The position numbers and the translations under genes were made by a program. The notes under the pieces are model-generated. The model saw only the letters and a list, made by a program, of their open reading frames with translations, was not told the DNA's origin and ran no database searches. Below, in pieces: positions 5,832 through 7,076 of a DNA stretch of 7,076 nucleotides. This DNA is from Anaerolineae bacterium (GTDB lineage Bacteria; Chloroflexota; Anaerolineae; JAFGEY01): assembly GCA_016929205.1 (NCBI GenBank), contig JAFGJF010000563.1:1-7076 (forward strand), written 5' to 3'. Each line of letters starts with the position of its first letter. Position 1 is the stretch's first letter.

Positions 5832-6043
5832 AGAAAAGCCTCTTGCTTATTTTCGCCTTTGTTTTTATCGACGTCCTGGGTTTTAGCCTGATTTTGCCAC
5901 TGTTGCCCTTTTATGCTCGGGTCTTGGAGGCTTCTGAAGGCATGATCGGCCTGCTTCTTGCCGCCAACGCAGTCACACAAATGATCGGCGCTCCAAGCAT
6001 AACGCGGCCAAGCGACCGACGCCGCCAGTCGTTCCTGATATGA
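5828..6043 (+). pseudogene. Relic of an MFS transporter, first two membrane helices only
   Basis: Starting at ATA-5828 the frame reads (I)KKSLLLIFAFVFIDVLGF and continues with SLILPLLPFYARVLEASEGM and then IGLLLAANAVTQMIGAPS. This is the typical opening of a 12-helix major facilitator drug-efflux-type permease, covering helices 1 and 2. The helix 2-3 loop, usually GxLSDRxGRR, is damaged: it reads TRPSDRRRQS and appears to have lost about two residues. TGA at 6041-6043 then ends the frame, about 70 residues out of an expected 400. The start codon is ATA where ATG is expected; ATG there would have given a 4-bp ATGA overlap with the flavoprotein stop. The fragment cannot make a functional carrier. 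A TTG at 5843 could initiate but would remove the N-terminus. Confidence 0.8.
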
Positions 6044-6054
6044 GAATAACATAG

Positions 6055-6144
6055 CTGCTGTTCGTCTTGCTGGTTGGCCCTTTCCTGGTGTCAATTCCAC
6101 AACTCAAGGACACCCACTCACCCGAGCAGTTGGCAGACCCTGAC
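6055..6144 (+). pseudogene. Relic of an alpha/beta hydrolase N-terminus
   Basis: Immediately after the in-frame stop TAG (6052-6054) the sequence reads LLFVLLVGPFLVSIPQL and then KDTHSPEQLADPD. This is a hydrophobic membrane anchor followed by the P-x-L-x-[DG]-T-x-x-P-E-Q-L-A-D-P-D linker that I recall preceding the catalytic domain of membrane-anchored alpha/beta hydrolases in related bacteria. Where the family continues with SRF-like residues and the fold, the similarity stops at about 6144. There is no start codon with a ribosome site and no catalytic domain. The scrap comes from a different gene than the MFS relic beside it, so at least one deletion joined them. The remaining 6145-6246 holds nothing recognisable. 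Confidence 0.5.
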
Positions 6145-6246
6145 AGGTGGGATATCACGCGTCCTTTGAGTCGGCATAGAGCGCTGACCACTATCCACCA
6201 GACTTTAGAGCACCAACACGGCACCGACGACATGACAGTATCCTCT

Positions 6247-6286
6247 AAAAGGCAGCGAGCCAGTCACGCATGGGACCGGCGCTGCC
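6247..6286 (-). terminator. Rho-independent terminator of the acylase gene
   Basis: On the minus strand, GGCAGCG-CCGGTC and GACTGG-CT-CGCTGCC fold into a 13-bp stem with one G-U pair, a 2-nt bulge and an 8-nt loop, followed by TTTT. It lies 9 bp beyond the acylase stop codon. The T-run is short, so termination may be partial, but the position and stem are good. Confidence 0.65.
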
Positions 6287-6295
6287 GCCAACCTC

Positions 6296-7076
6296 CTATT
6301 TTGGCCTCAAATGCAAAACAGATTGTGTCACCTGATCCACTTTATCCGGCGACCAGGCAATGGAGACGCCTTTGCCGCGCTGCCAGAGGGGAAATTGGTC
6401 CGCATAATGCGGCGACAGCGGATTGCCGGACTGGCCGCCGGGCAAGATGTAGCGGCTGGCGTCCCAGTTACCCACGTCGACGACCATACGCAGCGAAGCG
6501 GTGAAAAAGGAATTGGCGTACGGCTCAGAGAGGTTGACCGCCGCCTGGGCCACCGTACAAGCATCACCGCCCCAGGGGAACGGTCCCAGGTTAAAAATCT
6601 TGTCCAGGGGCGCTCGCCCACCAACCGCGTGCTCAAAACACAAGGGGCGGACCCGTCCCCAGGCCCACTGTGCAGGATCGTCCCCGTAACGCTCACCGAG
6701 CATGCGCACCATCTGACCCAGGGCAGCGGCCATCTCGCGCGGCCAACCACGGGCAAACCACCCGTCCGGCTGCTGGCGAATGAGGCGCGACAAATGCCCA
6801 AAACGCCGCAAACAGAGCCCGGAGCGGGTCATCAGCGGTGCGGCACTCTTGCCCATAGCCCATTCGGCGGCATTCGGAGCCTTGGTCTGCACCAACCGCC
6901 GGGTCATCTCGGCAACGAACAACTCAAACACAGCCGCGGCAGGCGAATCGGCGCTGACCACGCCATCCCAACTGTCCAACAGATCCAGCCCGAGACGCAC
7001 CGTATCATTATCGGCCGGAATCGCCAGCATGGCGTCGCGCAGTTCCCACCACAGCGGGGACAGTTGATCCAGTTGC
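6296..7076 (-). CDS. Penicillin acylase family protein (Ntn hydrolase), C-terminal part
   Basis: The frame is open to the right edge (first visible residues QLDQLSPLWWELRDAM), so ATG at 7030 is internal and the true start lies outside. About 259 residues are visible, roughly the last third of an ~800-aa penicillin amidase / acyl-homoserine-lactone acylase type enzyme. These are made as a precursor, cut autocatalytically, and use the N-terminal Ser of the beta chain to hydrolyse amide bonds. The diagnostic C-terminal motif is SLRMVVDVGNWDASRYILPG followed by GQSGNPLSPHYADQFPLWQR, then a short tail ending LRPK. FNLGPFPWGGDACTV precedes it, as in the family. The catalytic Ser, spacer and any signal peptide are outside the window. 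These enzymes are usually exported; the substrate here is unknown. The gene converges on the flavoprotein operon and ends at a hairpin terminator. Confidence 0.9.
   Translation of the reverse strand, partial: QLDQLSPLWWELRDAMLAIPADNDTVRLGLDLLDSWDGVVSADSPAAAVFELFVAEMTRRLVQTKAPNAAEWAMGKSAAPLMTRSGLCLRRFGHLSRLIRQQPDGWFARGWPREMAAALGQMVRMLGERYGDDPAQWAWGRVRPLCFEHAVGGRAPLDKIFNLGPFPWGGDACTVAQAAVNLSEPYANSFFTASLRMVVDVGNWDASRYILPGGQSGNPLSPHYADQFPLWQRGKGVSIAWSPDKVDQVTQSVLHLRPK

Noticed and set aside
6145..6504. Continuation of the plus-strand frame after the hydrolase relic
   Set aside because: Beyond about 6144 the translation is low-complexity and Arg-rich and then runs antisense to the acylase, so it is a shadow frame.

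Overview
The window looks like chromosomal DNA from an environmental bacterium of moderately high GC content. The best guess is Chloroflexota (Anaerolineae-like). That guess rests on the style of the proteins, the heptamer repeat arrays and the dispersed GGGAGAGGG-type palindrome, not on any marker gene, so it is inference. There is no RNA gene, phage, integrase, transposase or CRISPR array. The content is sugar metabolism, an APH-fold kinase, two flavoproteins, a patch of decayed genes and the end of an Ntn hydrolase.

Left part (1-2155, minus strand). A sugar-catabolic operon reads leftward from a strong sigma70-type promoter (TTGACA-17-TATACT, 2127-2155). Its order is a TIM-barrel sugar phosphate isomerase/epimerase (1277-2029), a fructokinase-like PfkB kinase (162-1163), and the first codons of what looks like a glycoside-hydrolase-type protein running off the left edge (1-106). 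The two gaps between these genes are filled with degenerate 7-bp repeats (1191-1274 and 138-172). A palindromic dispersed repeat sits in frame inside the kinase gene (318-362).

Middle (2156-3334). A second, rightward promoter (TTGACT-17-TACAAT, 2186-2214) stands back to back with the first. The two -35 boxes flank a 14-bp inverted repeat, TGGCCA-TT-TGGCCA, a good candidate for a shared operator. The rightward transcript would have a leader of about 260 nt containing a GC-rich segment and T-run that resemble a terminator, followed by an aminoglycoside-phosphotransferase-like kinase with a GTG start (2480-3334).

Right-centre (3445-5831). Two flavin/NAD(P)H oxidoreductases lie 23 bp apart on the plus strand: an AIF/ferredoxin-reductase-like enzyme, and an NDH-2-like enzyme of the type often found fused to or near SelD. 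A third cistron, an MFS transporter, once followed with a probable ATGA overlap. It is now a relic whose start reads ATA and which stops after about two membrane helices. It is followed directly by the N-terminal scrap of an alpha/beta hydrolase.

Right edge (6247-7076, minus strand). The C-terminal third of a penicillin-acylase-family Ntn hydrolase enters from the right and ends at a hairpin terminator.

No complete new defence or mobile system can be argued from this window. The most interesting signals are the repeat biology around and inside the sugar operon, the palindrome-centred divergent promoter pair with its long leader, and the decay scar behind the flavoprotein pair.
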